Of a stretch of 61,308 nt of DNA, positions 9,918 through 19,000 are shown one piece after another. Made by a program: the position numbers and the translations under genes. Below the pieces are notes generated by a model. That model saw only the letters and a list, made by a program, of their open reading frames with translations, made no database searches and was not told the origin of the DNA. Source of the stretch: JAEUUM01 sp038326165 (GTDB lineage Bacteria > Bacteroidota > Bacteroidia > Chitinophagales > Saprospiraceae); contig JBBQJT010000017.1 of assembly GCA_038326165.1 (NCBI GenBank), positions 1-61,308 of the forward strand. The letters run 5' to 3'. Position 1 is the first letter of the stretch. The number at the start of each line of letters is the position of its first letter.

Positions 9918-12050
9918 ATGTACGATATACTCCAACTCAATGACATGTTAGTGCCCGAACTAAGGGACATTGCAGAAAGCATGCATGTTGACAACGCAAG
10001 ACGCTTATCCAAGCAAGATCTTATCTATCGAATTTTAGATGAGCAAGCATTGAAAGCCGAAAAGCCAGATAAACCCGCAAAACCTGTCGCCGAAAAACCT
10101 GTCGCCGAAAAACCTGTCGCCGAAAAACCGGCAACTAAAAAACCAGCGCCAGCGGCTAAAGCCACAGTAAAAGACGAAAAAGTCAATTTGCGTGGTCGTA
10201 AACCAAAAGATTCTGCTGAAGAAATAGTTGAAACCAAACCGGTAGCTGAAAAAAAAATCAGCCCAGCTCCTGCAGAAAAAGAAGTTGAGAATCTCAAAAA
10301 AGGCAGAGGAAGACCTTCAAAATTAGTTGCTGAGGACAAAGTAACTCCAGAACTTCCATTTGATAAAAATGAAATTACTGCTTTACCTGCACAAGATGCA
10401 CCTTCAAATATACGAAGCAATCAGAATCAGCCACGTAACTTCTCCGAACAAGTACGTCCAAGAGATCGAGATCAAAACAGAGATGCCAACCCTCCACGTG
10501 AACGCGATCAAAATCGTGACGTAAATCCGCCAAGAGATAGAAATCAAAACAGAGAAGGTGCAAACCCACGCGATCGTGATCAGAACAGAGAAGCCAATCC
10601 GCCTCGTGATCGAGACCAAAATAGAGAAAATTTCAACCCAAGGGATAGAGATCAAAACAGAGCGGCAAATCCTGTAAGAGATCGTGATCAAAATAGAGAT
10701 CCAAATCCTCCAAGAGACCGCGATCAAAATAGAGATACAAATCCACCAAGAGATCGAGATCAAAACAGAGATGCAAATCCACCTCGAGACGGCGATAGAG
10801 ACAGAGATGCGAATCCACCAAGAGACCGCGATCAAGACAGACCGAGACAACAACCCTTTCCAGCAAATGAACGAGAGGAAGAGCCTGCAGTTCCAGTAGT
10901 GGAAGAGCCGCCTAAATTCAATTTGGACCTCGATGCCATAATAGATGGTGAAGGAGTCTTGGAAATGATGACGGACGGATATGGTTTTTTAAGAGCATCC
11001 GATTACAACTACCTTTCTTCGCCAGATGATATCTATGTGGCTCCTGGTCAGATCAAAACATACGGATTAAAAACTGGTGACAGTGTAGTTGGTTCAATCC
11101 GACCTCCAAAAGAAGGCGAGAAATACTACGCGCTGGTTAAGGTGAATAAAATCAATGGCTTCGACCCCAAAGATGTAAGAGACAGAGTTCCATTCGATTA
11201 TTTGACGCCACTTTTTCCTGACGAGAAGTTCATCTTGGCTTCCAAGTCACACCCAAAGGATTATGGATCGCGTATGATCGATCTTTTTACGCCAATTGGT
11301 AAAGGACAACGTGGATTGATAGTAGCGCAACCTAAGACTGGTAAAACCTACTTGTTGAAGGATTTAGCCAATGCTATTGCCAGGAATCACCCTGAATGTT
11401 ACATGATTGTACTGTTAATCGATGAACGTCCGGAAGAAGTAACCGACATGAAACGAAGCGTAAATGCCGAAGTAGTTGCTTCTACATTTGATGAACCAGC
11501 TGAAAACCATGTTCGTGTTGCCAACATCATTTTAGAAAAAGCAAAGCGTTTGGTGGAATGTGGACATGATGTAGTGATTCTATTGGATTCCATAACCCGT
11601 TTGGCACGAGCATACAACACTGTGGCACCAGCAAGCGGTAAAGTATTATCAGGTGGCGTAGAAGCAAATGCCCTGCAAAAACCAAAAAAATTCTTCGGTG
11701 CTGCTCGAAATATTGAAGGCGGAGGATCCTTAACAATATTGGCAACAGCTTTGATCGATACAGGCTCTAAAATGGATGGTGTAATCTTTGAAGAATTTAA
11801 AGGAACTGGTAACATGGAATTACAATTGGATCGCAACCTTGCCAACAAGCGTTTGTTCCCATCGGTTGACCTTACCAAATCAAGCACACGTCGCGACGAC
11901 TTATTGTTGGACAAGGATACCCTTCAACGTATGTTTATATTGCGTAACCATCTCGCTGACATGAAGCCCGAAGAAGCCATCGAATTCTTACTAAAATACA
12001 TGCGTGGCACAGAAACCAACCATGAGTTTTTGATCGGTATGAATAGTTAG
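9918..12050 (+). CDS. rho: Transcription termination factor Rho with long disordered insertion
   Basis: Hexameric RNA helicase/ATPase that ends transcription at Rho-dependent sites. The 710 residues far exceed the roughly 420 of E. coli Rho. Residues 1-45 are the Rho N-terminal helical domain. Residues about 46-330 are an insertion: first Ala/Lys/Pro-rich with three exact AEKPV-type units, then an Arg/Asp/Asn/Gln array of eleven 12-residue repeats (182-313). The RNA-binding cold-shock-like domain follows (MTDGYGFLR). The ATPase core has the P-loop PKTGKT at 472-477, the region LIDERPEEVTDM, and the Q-loop/R-loop part GGGSLTILATAL. The C-terminal EAIEFLLKYM is typical. Rho insertions of this disordered kind are known in Bacteroidota and have been linked to condensate formation. 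The gene stands alone. Confidence 0.96.
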   Translation: MYDILQLNDMLVPELRDIAESMHVDNARRLSKQDLIYRILDEQALKAEKPDKPAKPVAEKPVAEKPVAEKPATKKPAPAAKATVKDEKVNLRGRKPKDSAEEIVETKPVAEKKISPAPAEKEVENLKKGRGRPSKLVAEDKVTPELPFDKNEITALPAQDAPSNIRSNQNQPRNFSEQVRPRDRDQNRDANPPRERDQNRDVNPPRDRNQNREGANPRDRDQNREANPPRDRDQNRENFNPRDRDQNRAANPVRDRDQNRDPNPPRDRDQNRDTNPPRDRDQNRDANPPRDGDRDRDANPPRDRDQDRPRQQPFPANEREEEPAVPVVEEPPKFNLDLDAIIDGEGVLEMMTDGYGFLRASDYNYLSSPDDIYVAPGQIKTYGLKTGDSVVGSIRPPKEGEKYYALVKVNKINGFDPKDVRDRVPFDYLTPLFPDEKFILASKSHPKDYGSRMIDLFTPIGKGQRGLIVAQPKTGKTYLLKDLANAIARNHPECYMIVLLIDERPEEVTDMKRSVNAEVVASTFDEPAENHVRVANIILEKAKRLVECGHDVVILLDSITRLARAYNTVAPASGKVLSGGVEANALQKPKKFFGAARNIEGGGSLTILATALIDTGSKMDGVIFEEFKGTGNMELQLDRNLANKRLFPSVDLTKSSTRRDDLLLDKDTLQRMFILRNHLADMKPEEAIEFLLKYMRGTETNHEFLIGMNS
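10461..10856 (+). repeat. Eleven 36-bp coding repeats (12-residue unit) in rho
   Basis: Eleven contiguous in-frame copies of a 36-bp unit encode variants of RDRDQNRDANPP. Copies 1 to 9 keep Q-N-R at the centre; copy 10 reads RDGDRDRDANPP, and the last (starting at 10821) diverges into Pro/Gln. Synonymous codons differ between copies (GAT/GAC, CGA/CGT/AGA), so the protein unit appears to be under selection rather than freshly duplicated DNA. A second small array, three exact 15-bp copies encoding PVAEK, lies at about 10083-10127. Confidence 0.95.
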
Positions 12051-12211
12051 CATATAAATTCATTGCGCTTTCTGAATTTTGCTGCTTGAGTTAATTAGTG
12101 ATTTTTTCTCGTGAAATTGTCATGTTTAGATTAATCTTCAGGGAAAAACTGCAAAAAATAAAATCCAATAATGGACGTTAAATGAATAATTTTAATCCAT
12201 AAATTGGTAGT

Positions 12212-12853
12212 ATGAAAGCATCAATTGTTTTTTTTCTTGTTATCCTATTTGCCTATTCTGGACAATGCCAAGAAGTGGCAAGGCAAAAGTTAGTTACTGT
12301 TAGTCTTGGGCCTAAGTTCTAAAATTCAAAAAATTATGTTGTTGGATTACACAATAGGGTAGATTTTAGACTCAATTCAAAGTCATTTATTGGGCTTGGA
12401 TATCATTATTACAATAACCAGGCAATGAGGTCCAGTACATCCAAAGGATTTGGTTCTATACTACCAGCCAGAACGGAAATTTCTGATCAATTTTCTCATA
12501 GATTATTCGCTTATTATAAGTTTTATTATACCAGACCAAAGCACCCCGATGTAAAATTTCAATTCTTCAGTTACTTAGGATTCGGCATTATTTCCAATTC
12601 ATTTACACTAATCAAAGAAACGTTGGTTCCGACTTCATCTCCAGAATATTCCAAGACAATATCTACACATGAGTACAAGGGATCGGGTGGATTATTTTCA
12701 TTTGGAGTGGAATACGAGTTACCAAAAGGAAAACTCTTTATGGAAACTATCTTTAGATGCGACTTTAAGAAGGGGCAAGTTGCAAGTGTTGAAGATTCAA
12801 GTGGTTTGGATATGGGTTTTTTATTGCAATTAGGTTACCAAATAAGTTTTTAG
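12212..12853 (+). pseudogene. Small outer-membrane protein gene interrupted by a stop codon
   Basis: From ATG 12212 the frame encodes a signal peptide (MKASIVFFLVILFAYSGQCQ), continues to LGPKF, and meets TAA at 12320-12322. The same frame then stays open for 176 more codons to 12853 with barrel-like content (FIGLGYHYYNNQ, FFSYLGFGIISNSF, and a C-terminal LLQLGYQISF ending in Phe). No frameshift is needed, so one nonsense codon divides an otherwise intact gene of 213 codons. It looks like a small porin-like or outer-membrane beta-barrel protein with no recognised family. The downstream part could be expressed only by readthrough or by restart at ATG 12425, which would lack a signal peptide. 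Confidence 0.7.
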
Positions 12854-12877
12854 GGCTGATATAATGCGCCATCTGAG

Positions 12878-13067
12878 TTTAACCCAAATTCAGCGTTAAA
12901 TGCTGAATGGATGAAATTTTTACTTGTTCCAAAAATTTGTAGAGATGAAGACTCCTGACGATTTTTTTTAATGCCGCGGCTTTAAAGTCGGCAAAATCAA
13001 AGATTTTCATAGAATCATGAGGCTTATTTCAGAGACAAAATCTTTTAATGTTGATTTTGGGTTGAAT
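12878..13067. repeat. Dispersed intergenic element, copy A
   Basis: About 190 bp between the broken barrel gene and rpmH. The ends form an imperfect inverted repeat (TTTAACCCAAATTC at the left, GATTTTGGGTTGAAT at the right). Inside are several short hairpins, including the palindromic region around GGCTTTAAAG and AAAATC-AAA-GATTTT. The same layout recurs at 60928-61150 and, more diverged, at 26058-26208. No coding capacity is seen. Confidence 0.75.
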
Positions 13068-13170
13068 CGTCTTTAAAGGAATTTTTACCACAAATATGAA
13101 TCGGTCTTCAAGTTGATGTCAACTTTAGAGATTGGAACATTAAAGGATTTCAACAAAAAAACATTAACTA

Positions 13171-13201
13171 TTTGTTTTTAATGATTTTCTATTTACCTTT
13201 G
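13171..13201 (+). promoter_or_regulatory. Promoter of rpmH-rnpA
   Basis: TTTG at 13171-13174 and TACCTTTG at 13194-13201 are separated by 19 bases, a full match to the Bacteroidota -33/-7 promoter. The predicted start is near 13207, giving a leader of about 40 bases before rpmH. Confidence 0.75.
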
Positions 13202-13245
13202 CCCTTCCTTAGGAAAAAGTATTATCACAGTTAGTCAACATTGTT

Positions 13246-13401
13246 ATGAAAAGGACATACCAGCCATCTCGAAGAAAGCGTTCAAACAAGCACGGATTCC
13301 GTTCTCGCATGGCTACCAAAAACGGTCGCAAGATTTTGTCTCGTCGCAGAGCATCAGGAAGAGTCAAATTGTCTGTTTCCGATGAGCGTGGCGTGAAATA
13401 A
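13246..13401 (+). CDS. rpmH: 50S ribosomal protein L34
   Basis: A 51-residue basic protein of the large ribosomal subunit. It begins MKRTYQPSRRKR, continues with KHGFRSRMATKNGR and has the usual RRRASGR block, so the family is certain. The Bacteroidota form carries a short extra tail (SVSDERGVK), as seen here. The gene has a near-perfect promoter and is followed after 67 bases by rnpA, the classical pair. Confidence 0.97.
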   Translation: MKRTYQPSRRKRSNKHGFRSRMATKNGRKILSRRRASGRVKLSVSDERGVK

Positions 13402-13468
13402 TTGCCTTAACATGAATCCTCAATGATTCATTGATCAATCACCTAAATGTTATCTTAGAGCATTTTCA

Positions 13469-13872
13469 ATGAAAATTCATTCTCTTGGTGCTCATGAAAG
13501 ACTAAAATCAAAAAAAAAATTCAGGAGGTTTTTACTTCTGGATTTAGAGTATTTGATGGTCCATTATCAGCAGTAATTCTCGTAGAAAAAAATCCAGAGG
13601 AATTACTTCCACATCAGCCAATTCTTGCAGGATTCACTGTTTCCAAGCGTTATCACAAAAAAGCTGTCAGTCGCAATCGAATCAAAAGACTTTTGCGTGA
13701 GGCCTATCGCGTCAACAATTCCCCTATTAAAAGCCTCATTGCAGATAAGTCATGCACAGTGTCCTGCATGTTCATTTGGCAGTCAAAGGAGCTACCCATT
13801 TATCAAGAACTCGAAGCTGCGGTATCTAATATATTGACACGATTAGGCAAAAAGCTATTGTTGACTAAATAA
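13469..13872 (+). CDS. rnpA: Ribonuclease P protein component, frameshifted in an A10 tract
   Basis: RnpA is the protein subunit of RNase P, which matures tRNA 5' ends. From ATG 13469 the first residues, MKIHSLGAHERLKSKK, are the normal RnpA N-terminus. The frame is then lost in a run of ten A (13510-13519). In the next frame the protein continues with IQEVFTSGF, then FTVSKRYHKKAVSRNRIKRLLREAY, which contains the RNR signature that contacts the RNA, and ends at TAA 13870. Joining the two parts needs one extra A and gives about 134 residues, the normal size. The downstream frame has no start codon of its own. Because the gene is essential, a one-base sequencing error is the first explanation; polymerase slippage on the A tract is the second. 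Position after rpmH supports the call. Confidence 0.85.
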
Positions 13873-14283
13873 ACCCAAAAACCAAACTCCTGCATTGATT
13901 TTAGCTTGCTCTCACCTACTAAATGAAGGCATTGAAGCCAATTCTAGTCAGTCCAGATAGAAAGCTTGTTCGAATCTACATTCCTCCGTCGTTTTTGTTT
14001 TTTGTTTAAAGGTCAATCAAAATCCATGAGAGTTCACCACTTTGAGTAATTACGCTATTCCTTCCAAAGTTGCTCCCCAGCAGAGCTTCGGTCCGCTTTA
14101 GGTAATCGTCTTCCCAGAGATAGAAAATGAAATTTATTTATTAACTTTGAGTTTTCCACAACTTGTTGGGTTTTGGGTACCAACCTGTCAACTAAATCCA
14201 TGAGAGTTCAGAGTTCATTTTGCCAACAGCCAAAGGCTAAGAACCAATGGCCGAAATCATACCCATCATACCAATCACTAAAA
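13873..14283. other. Gene-free stretch after rnpA
   Basis: About 410 bp with no credible gene. A 16-base direct repeat (AATCCATGAGAGTTCA) occurs at 14021-14036 and again at 14195-14210, each preceded by a related GTCAA segment. A TAACTTTG promoter-like octamer lies at 14142-14149 but no gene follows on that strand. A 28-codon reading frame from ATG 13923 has no recognisable similarity. Confidence 0.5.
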
Positions 14284-16053
14284 TCATTGCTTCACAAACG
14301 GCAAGACCTCCTGACCGCCTCCGCCATCACTCAGTGTCATATAATAACTCCCTACCGGAATACCACTAACATCAATTGACGTAAATCCATTGTTCAGAAA
14401 AATACGACTGGATTCTATAAGCTTACCTTGCGTATCCGATATACTCATCTGCAAAGCCTTTGGGTAATTCTCTTTGACATTTAGCAGAACGTAATCTTTG
14501 CAAGGATTGGGACTCAGGCTTAAGCCATAATCTTCGATCAAGTGAGTTGCATTTGGCTTCATGATGTTGATCTCTTTACAATAACTGTCGCTGCCATTTG
14601 CATTGCTAACGGTCAAGCATACTTGATAGACACCATCAGCTTGATAGGTGTGTACAGGACTTGTGTCACTGCTTATGCCTCCATCACCAAAATCCCAACT
14701 CCATGTGCTAGGTTCATAGAAGGATAAATCTGTGAACTCATACTTGCGATAGATCAATGCGTCCGCATCCTTCCTAAACTTGGCTACTGGCATATTGTCA
14801 ATACCCAAGGTATCAGCTACGCTACCATCTATCGGTCCAAGCCGATAGTTGGGCTGATTAGGTAGTATCAGTCCTCCGTTGTAGGTTGGTAAGATTACTT
14901 GATTATTTACTAAATTGCACTCCTTTCCCTTTTTATCTGGTTTATTTATCACACTCCATGCACAACGGCTTGAAGTACTATTAATATAAATTTTACCGTT
15001 TGGAGCCAATTTGCCACCTCCGAAGTTGGTACCCTTAACATCACATAACATAAACTTTGAATCATATACACCAACCGTGTCTTCACTGGACATTATTGCT
15101 TCAATGCTGGGCATGTTGATATCAAATTGCCGCAAATATGGTCCATCCATTAAATACATATATTGACCACTAGGGGATATGACAATATCACCTGCTATCT
15201 GCTCAAACTCATGCTTGATGTATCTGAAATTGCTCAACTCGCCAGTGATCCTATCAAAATCAAATAACTGCGTGCCAAATTGCCATTCTGAATGCAACCA
15301 CTTACTACCATCTGGTGTAAATATACTTGTTCCAGCACAAGACTTCGAGATAGGAACTTGAAACTCCTGTACAAAAGGACCCAAAACATAATCAGGGCCA
15401 ACTAAGAACCGTACAAAGCTACTCCTCACATCATTGAGCTGAAACAAGACCCACCAATCTCGTCCGTTAGCATGACGGCAGGAACTTAATCCTTGAATAC
15501 AAATATTTCCATTAAATAGCTCCTGAGCCAATTCAGTCACTATTCCATTTGAATGATTAGTATTTATAAGAATCCTAGACATACATAACTTTTGATTCTG
15601 AATACTTTTGACACCATTATTAATCACAATTTCTGGAACAAAATTAAAAATTACGTAGTCCTCACCATTTCCAAATTCTAAGGCCATTATTCCCTCTATA
15701 ATAGGCAATCTATCAGGGTAATAATTGAATAAATACATCAACTCCGATGGTGAAATACTGTCTCCATTTTCCATCATTTGAGCGGTAGAATCAGCGATCC
15801 AGCATCCATTGCTATTGAATAATAAACGGCCAGTCTCTTCTGAACATATAGAAGTAGTAGCAAATGGCTCATTGACCATTGGATCATCCCTTTCCATTAT
15901 ACTTGGCTCATCTTCCTTGAAGCTAACCAAAAAATCTGGTGCCAAATTAACATATAGTCCAATCCACCAAGTTTCATCCCATCTGCCTCTGTTCTGCGAT
16001 GAAGCAGTACCCACCAAGGTGAGTACTGCTATTGTTATCAATATTAATCGCAT
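14284..16053 (-). CDS. T9SS cargo protein with PKD domain
   Basis: A 589-residue secreted protein. A signal peptide (LILITIAVLTLVG, cleaved near ASSQ) is followed by a beta-propeller-like region of about 380 residues with repeats such as FTPDGSKWLHS and LAPNGKIYIN. A PKD domain lies near residues 420-500 (WSWDFGDGG, VHTYQADGVYQVCLTV). The last 75 residues form a T9SS type A sorting domain (LSLSPNPCKDYVLL). The closest relative in the window is the frameshifted gene at 5968-7451. The start codon overlaps the stop of the upstream gene by one base (TAATG), so the two are translationally coupled. The ligand or substrate is unknown; a surface or extracellular role is inferred from the export signals. 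Confidence 0.85.
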   Translation of the reverse strand: MRLILITIAVLTLVGTASSQNRGRWDETWWIGLYVNLAPDFLVSFKEDEPSIMERDDPMVNEPFATTSICSEETGRLLFNSNGCWIADSTAQMMENGDSISPSELMYLFNYYPDRLPIIEGIMALEFGNGEDYVIFNFVPEIVINNGVKSIQNQKLCMSRILINTNHSNGIVTELAQELFNGNICIQGLSSCRHANGRDWWVLFQLNDVRSSFVRFLVGPDYVLGPFVQEFQVPISKSCAGTSIFTPDGSKWLHSEWQFGTQLFDFDRITGELSNFRYIKHEFEQIAGDIVISPSGQYMYLMDGPYLRQFDINMPSIEAIMSSEDTVGVYDSKFMLCDVKGTNFGGGKLAPNGKIYINSTSSRCAWSVINKPDKKGKECNLVNNQVILPTYNGGLILPNQPNYRLGPIDGSVADTLGIDNMPVAKFRKDADALIYRKYEFTDLSFYEPSTWSWDFGDGGISSDTSPVHTYQADGVYQVCLTVSNANGSDSYCKEINIMKPNATHLIEDYGLSLSPNPCKDYVLLNVKENYPKALQMSISDTQGKLIESSRIFLNNGFTSIDVSGIPVGSYYMTLSDGGGGQEVLPFVKQ

Positions 16054-19000
16054 TACTGTGCTATGTATTTGAGTGTTTCAATCTGTTTACCTTGTATTAT
16101 CCTCATCACATATAGACCAGCTTCTAAATTACCAAATCGCAATTCTTCTTCCCCATTGAACCTGTCCAACTTGCTACTGAATACGCTCATCCCTGAGGAA
16201 GATATTAACTCTATCATCAATTCTGACTCGGTTGGCTGACCTTTGAGCTTGCAAAAACCTGTTGCACCTATATTTGGAGTCAATGAATAGGTGCTTATGT
16301 ACTTCGACTTTTCCATTGATCTTGGCATAGGTGGCGTACATTGTGGATCCATTAATAAAGTATCAAGAATAGATCTAGACTCATACACCGCTTGTCCATA
16401 CTCACCCGGACATTGTGAAGCAATGAACTTCAAGGAGTCTTTGACCACTTGTGACAATGCACCAATATTTCTATAAAGTAATGTTTGAAGTAGGAAGTAT
16501 TCTGCTTTTTCCCAAACCTCTACAGGACTTATCTGACTAAAGACTTGGCGAGCAGCTCCAATTCCCAGTTGACTCCTGATTTCAATGGAATCCAAAATGA
16601 CCTTTTGCAATGATTGATGGAAAAAGATTGAATCTTTGATTGCTGGTTTGAGTAGTGCTTGATTCATACTGTCAATACCTGTTAGGGTCAACAATCTGTA
16701 ACTAATCATCAGCAAGCTGTCTGACCAAAATGGGACTTTGGCTTTTGAATAATTTGATACATTTTGCTGAGTTGCAGTTAGGTCATTTTTATGACAAAGC
16801 AGAAAATAAATGCGCTCGCATTGACCAGCACTGATATTTGACCTGGAGTTATAGAATGATGTAGCGTCGGTACTACTTGCAAGCAAACTTGGATGTTCGT
16901 ACAATTTTTTCATCAATTCACGCTCAGCCATCCATTGAATGGCGGGATAACCATCAACCGAAGCAAATGTTCCATTTACCACATTGCTGTCCAATCTGCC
17001 ATATTCTGGAACCAGGCCCGGGGTTGAACATCCACTGCAATTTTGGCCAGAAACATTAAACTGGGTAAACCAGTCAGTGGATGGATCAACAGGAAATGGA
17101 TCAAATCCGGTATTGTTTGAAACTCTGTACAATGAAAAAATTGCCGCTTCAAGTCCACCATAATGCTTAGCTTGAAATCCTCCCGTAGGAGCGCTAGCTA
17201 ACCATTGATTGTGCGTAAATTCTTGGTCACCAGTTTGGGTTGATGCATCTTGATACCTCAAGCCTACGTAGTGATTTTTGAATTGTGTGGTGTTGATCAT
17301 TCCTTCCAGCATGTTGAAGCCAGCTATCCATAATCCGTTGGTAAAATTATCTACTTTGTTGCATGAGTAGATTGTACCATTTGAATTGGTGGTGTACATT
17401 CCATAACTATTCTGCAACAATGAACTGCTGGTGGTAGTTCCCCTGATATCATTACACTCTATTGTTCCAGATAGTACATTACTGCTGACTATTCCACTAA
17501 CTAGATTATTATAGCCTGTAATAGGATTATTTCGAATGTTAAGATTTGGGACTTGCAGATTCAAAATTCCTAAAGAACTATACCCAGAATTACTTGGTTT
17601 CATGCGGATTATGTTACCCTCAATGTCTCCTGTCGCACCCAACTGATTTGGATTATTCAAATAAATACCCTGTGTGTTATAAAAAGTCTGCATTGCACCG
17701 TTACCAATGCCTATCTCATTTTCAGATATTGATATTCCACCAAAAGGACTTTTTGCCATGTCTAGAAAAAAACCTTGATGTTGACCTCTTTCAAAAACAG
17801 TACCGTTTACCCTAAGGTTTCGTAAATTTGGACGAGACATATTGATACCAACTCTAAATAAATCGAAATACCCCCTTTCAATATCAATAAGAGATCCCTC
17901 TGATAGAATTCCATTAACAACATTTTTTACTTGGGTTATTCCTCCTCCAGAATCATTGAATGGGGAAAAAACACCTGGAGTATAACCCAGATTATTGGTA
18001 TTGCTTGTTACATATACCCCATTTCCTTGAGGAATGGCATTAGTTATTGATGGCTTCATATCATCAATAGTTATTTTTTGGCCTAAAAGAAAATAAGAAT
18101 TTTCACCCATAATTCCATTTGACAGTTTGTTGCATTCGAAATCATCCGTTGAAAGGTCGACCAAATTAAAAGCTCGAGCTCGAATACCAGCAAAACCTCT
18201 ACCATTTGGCACATTAATTTGTCCAAAGAAAGGTAATAGTATACTGCCAGAATTGCTTGTAATTTCCGTCCCAGTGATTTGAATATCCGCAGTAACATTA
18301 CTTCCAAAGGGCGCATCATCAAATAAGACTCCGGTATGATTATTATACAGTTCAACAACTGAGGACACAAGTTGACTACCAGACGAAAGTCGTACAGCCG
18401 ATTCTGCATCTCCAATATCTGAAAATCGTAAATTTACTTGTGCAGTTGGCAGTGCTACAATACCACGCCACATATTTACACAACCATGTACACCACCATT
18501 CTCATTAACAAAACTCAAATTGAAAGTGTTCCCATTTAAGACAACAATAGATGACCCAGGGTGCATTCTAATTTCCCCTCCATCTATTTTGAAATTTTTA
18601 TTCACCAATAATGTCCCTTTAATAGAAAGACATTTTGCCGTGTTTAGGTAGCCTTGCCCAGCACCTATTGTTGTAGCTGATAATAGTGTAGTTTGGTTTG
18701 TTATTCCAAGATTAACATTGCCATTGCCCGTAGGGCAATTGCACGTGGTTTCATCTCCTACTACATTCACTTCAATGCACCTATTGATGGTGCAACCCCT
18801 GGTATCAACAATACAAACACATACATTATAAATTCCAGTTCCTGGAAATGTCTTGATTGGGTTTTGCAAGGTACTTGTTGTTCCGTCACCAAAGTTCCAA
18901 GTCCAACTCACAGCAGAAACTTCAGGACTTGATGATTGTACATTGAATTGAAAAGTATTTCCAGAAGTATTATTTGCAGTCACATCTACATTCAACTCTG

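Noticed and set aside
10404..10853. A 149-codon minus-strand frame with periodic hydrophobic pattern
   Set aside because: It is the antisense of the rho repeat array; Arg/Asp codons read backwards give Ile/Ser/Val periodicity. It has no signal, promoter or independent support.
10461..10856. CRISPR-like array of 36-bp repeats
   Set aside because: The repeats are contiguous without spacers, vary at third codon positions and are in frame inside rho. No cas gene is present.
12320..12322. Programmed readthrough or recoding of TAA in the barrel gene
   Set aside because: TAA is the most efficient stop, and no structured element or known recoding context follows. A nonsense mutation is simpler.
13960..13990. 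TTCGAATC resembling a tRNA T-loop
   Set aside because: The flanking bases do not pair into a T stem, and no acceptor, D or anticodon arm is found.
13923..14009. 28-codon frame after rnpA (position usual for yidD)
   Set aside because: The sequence does not resemble YidD, which has a Cys-containing conserved core, and no promoter is close.
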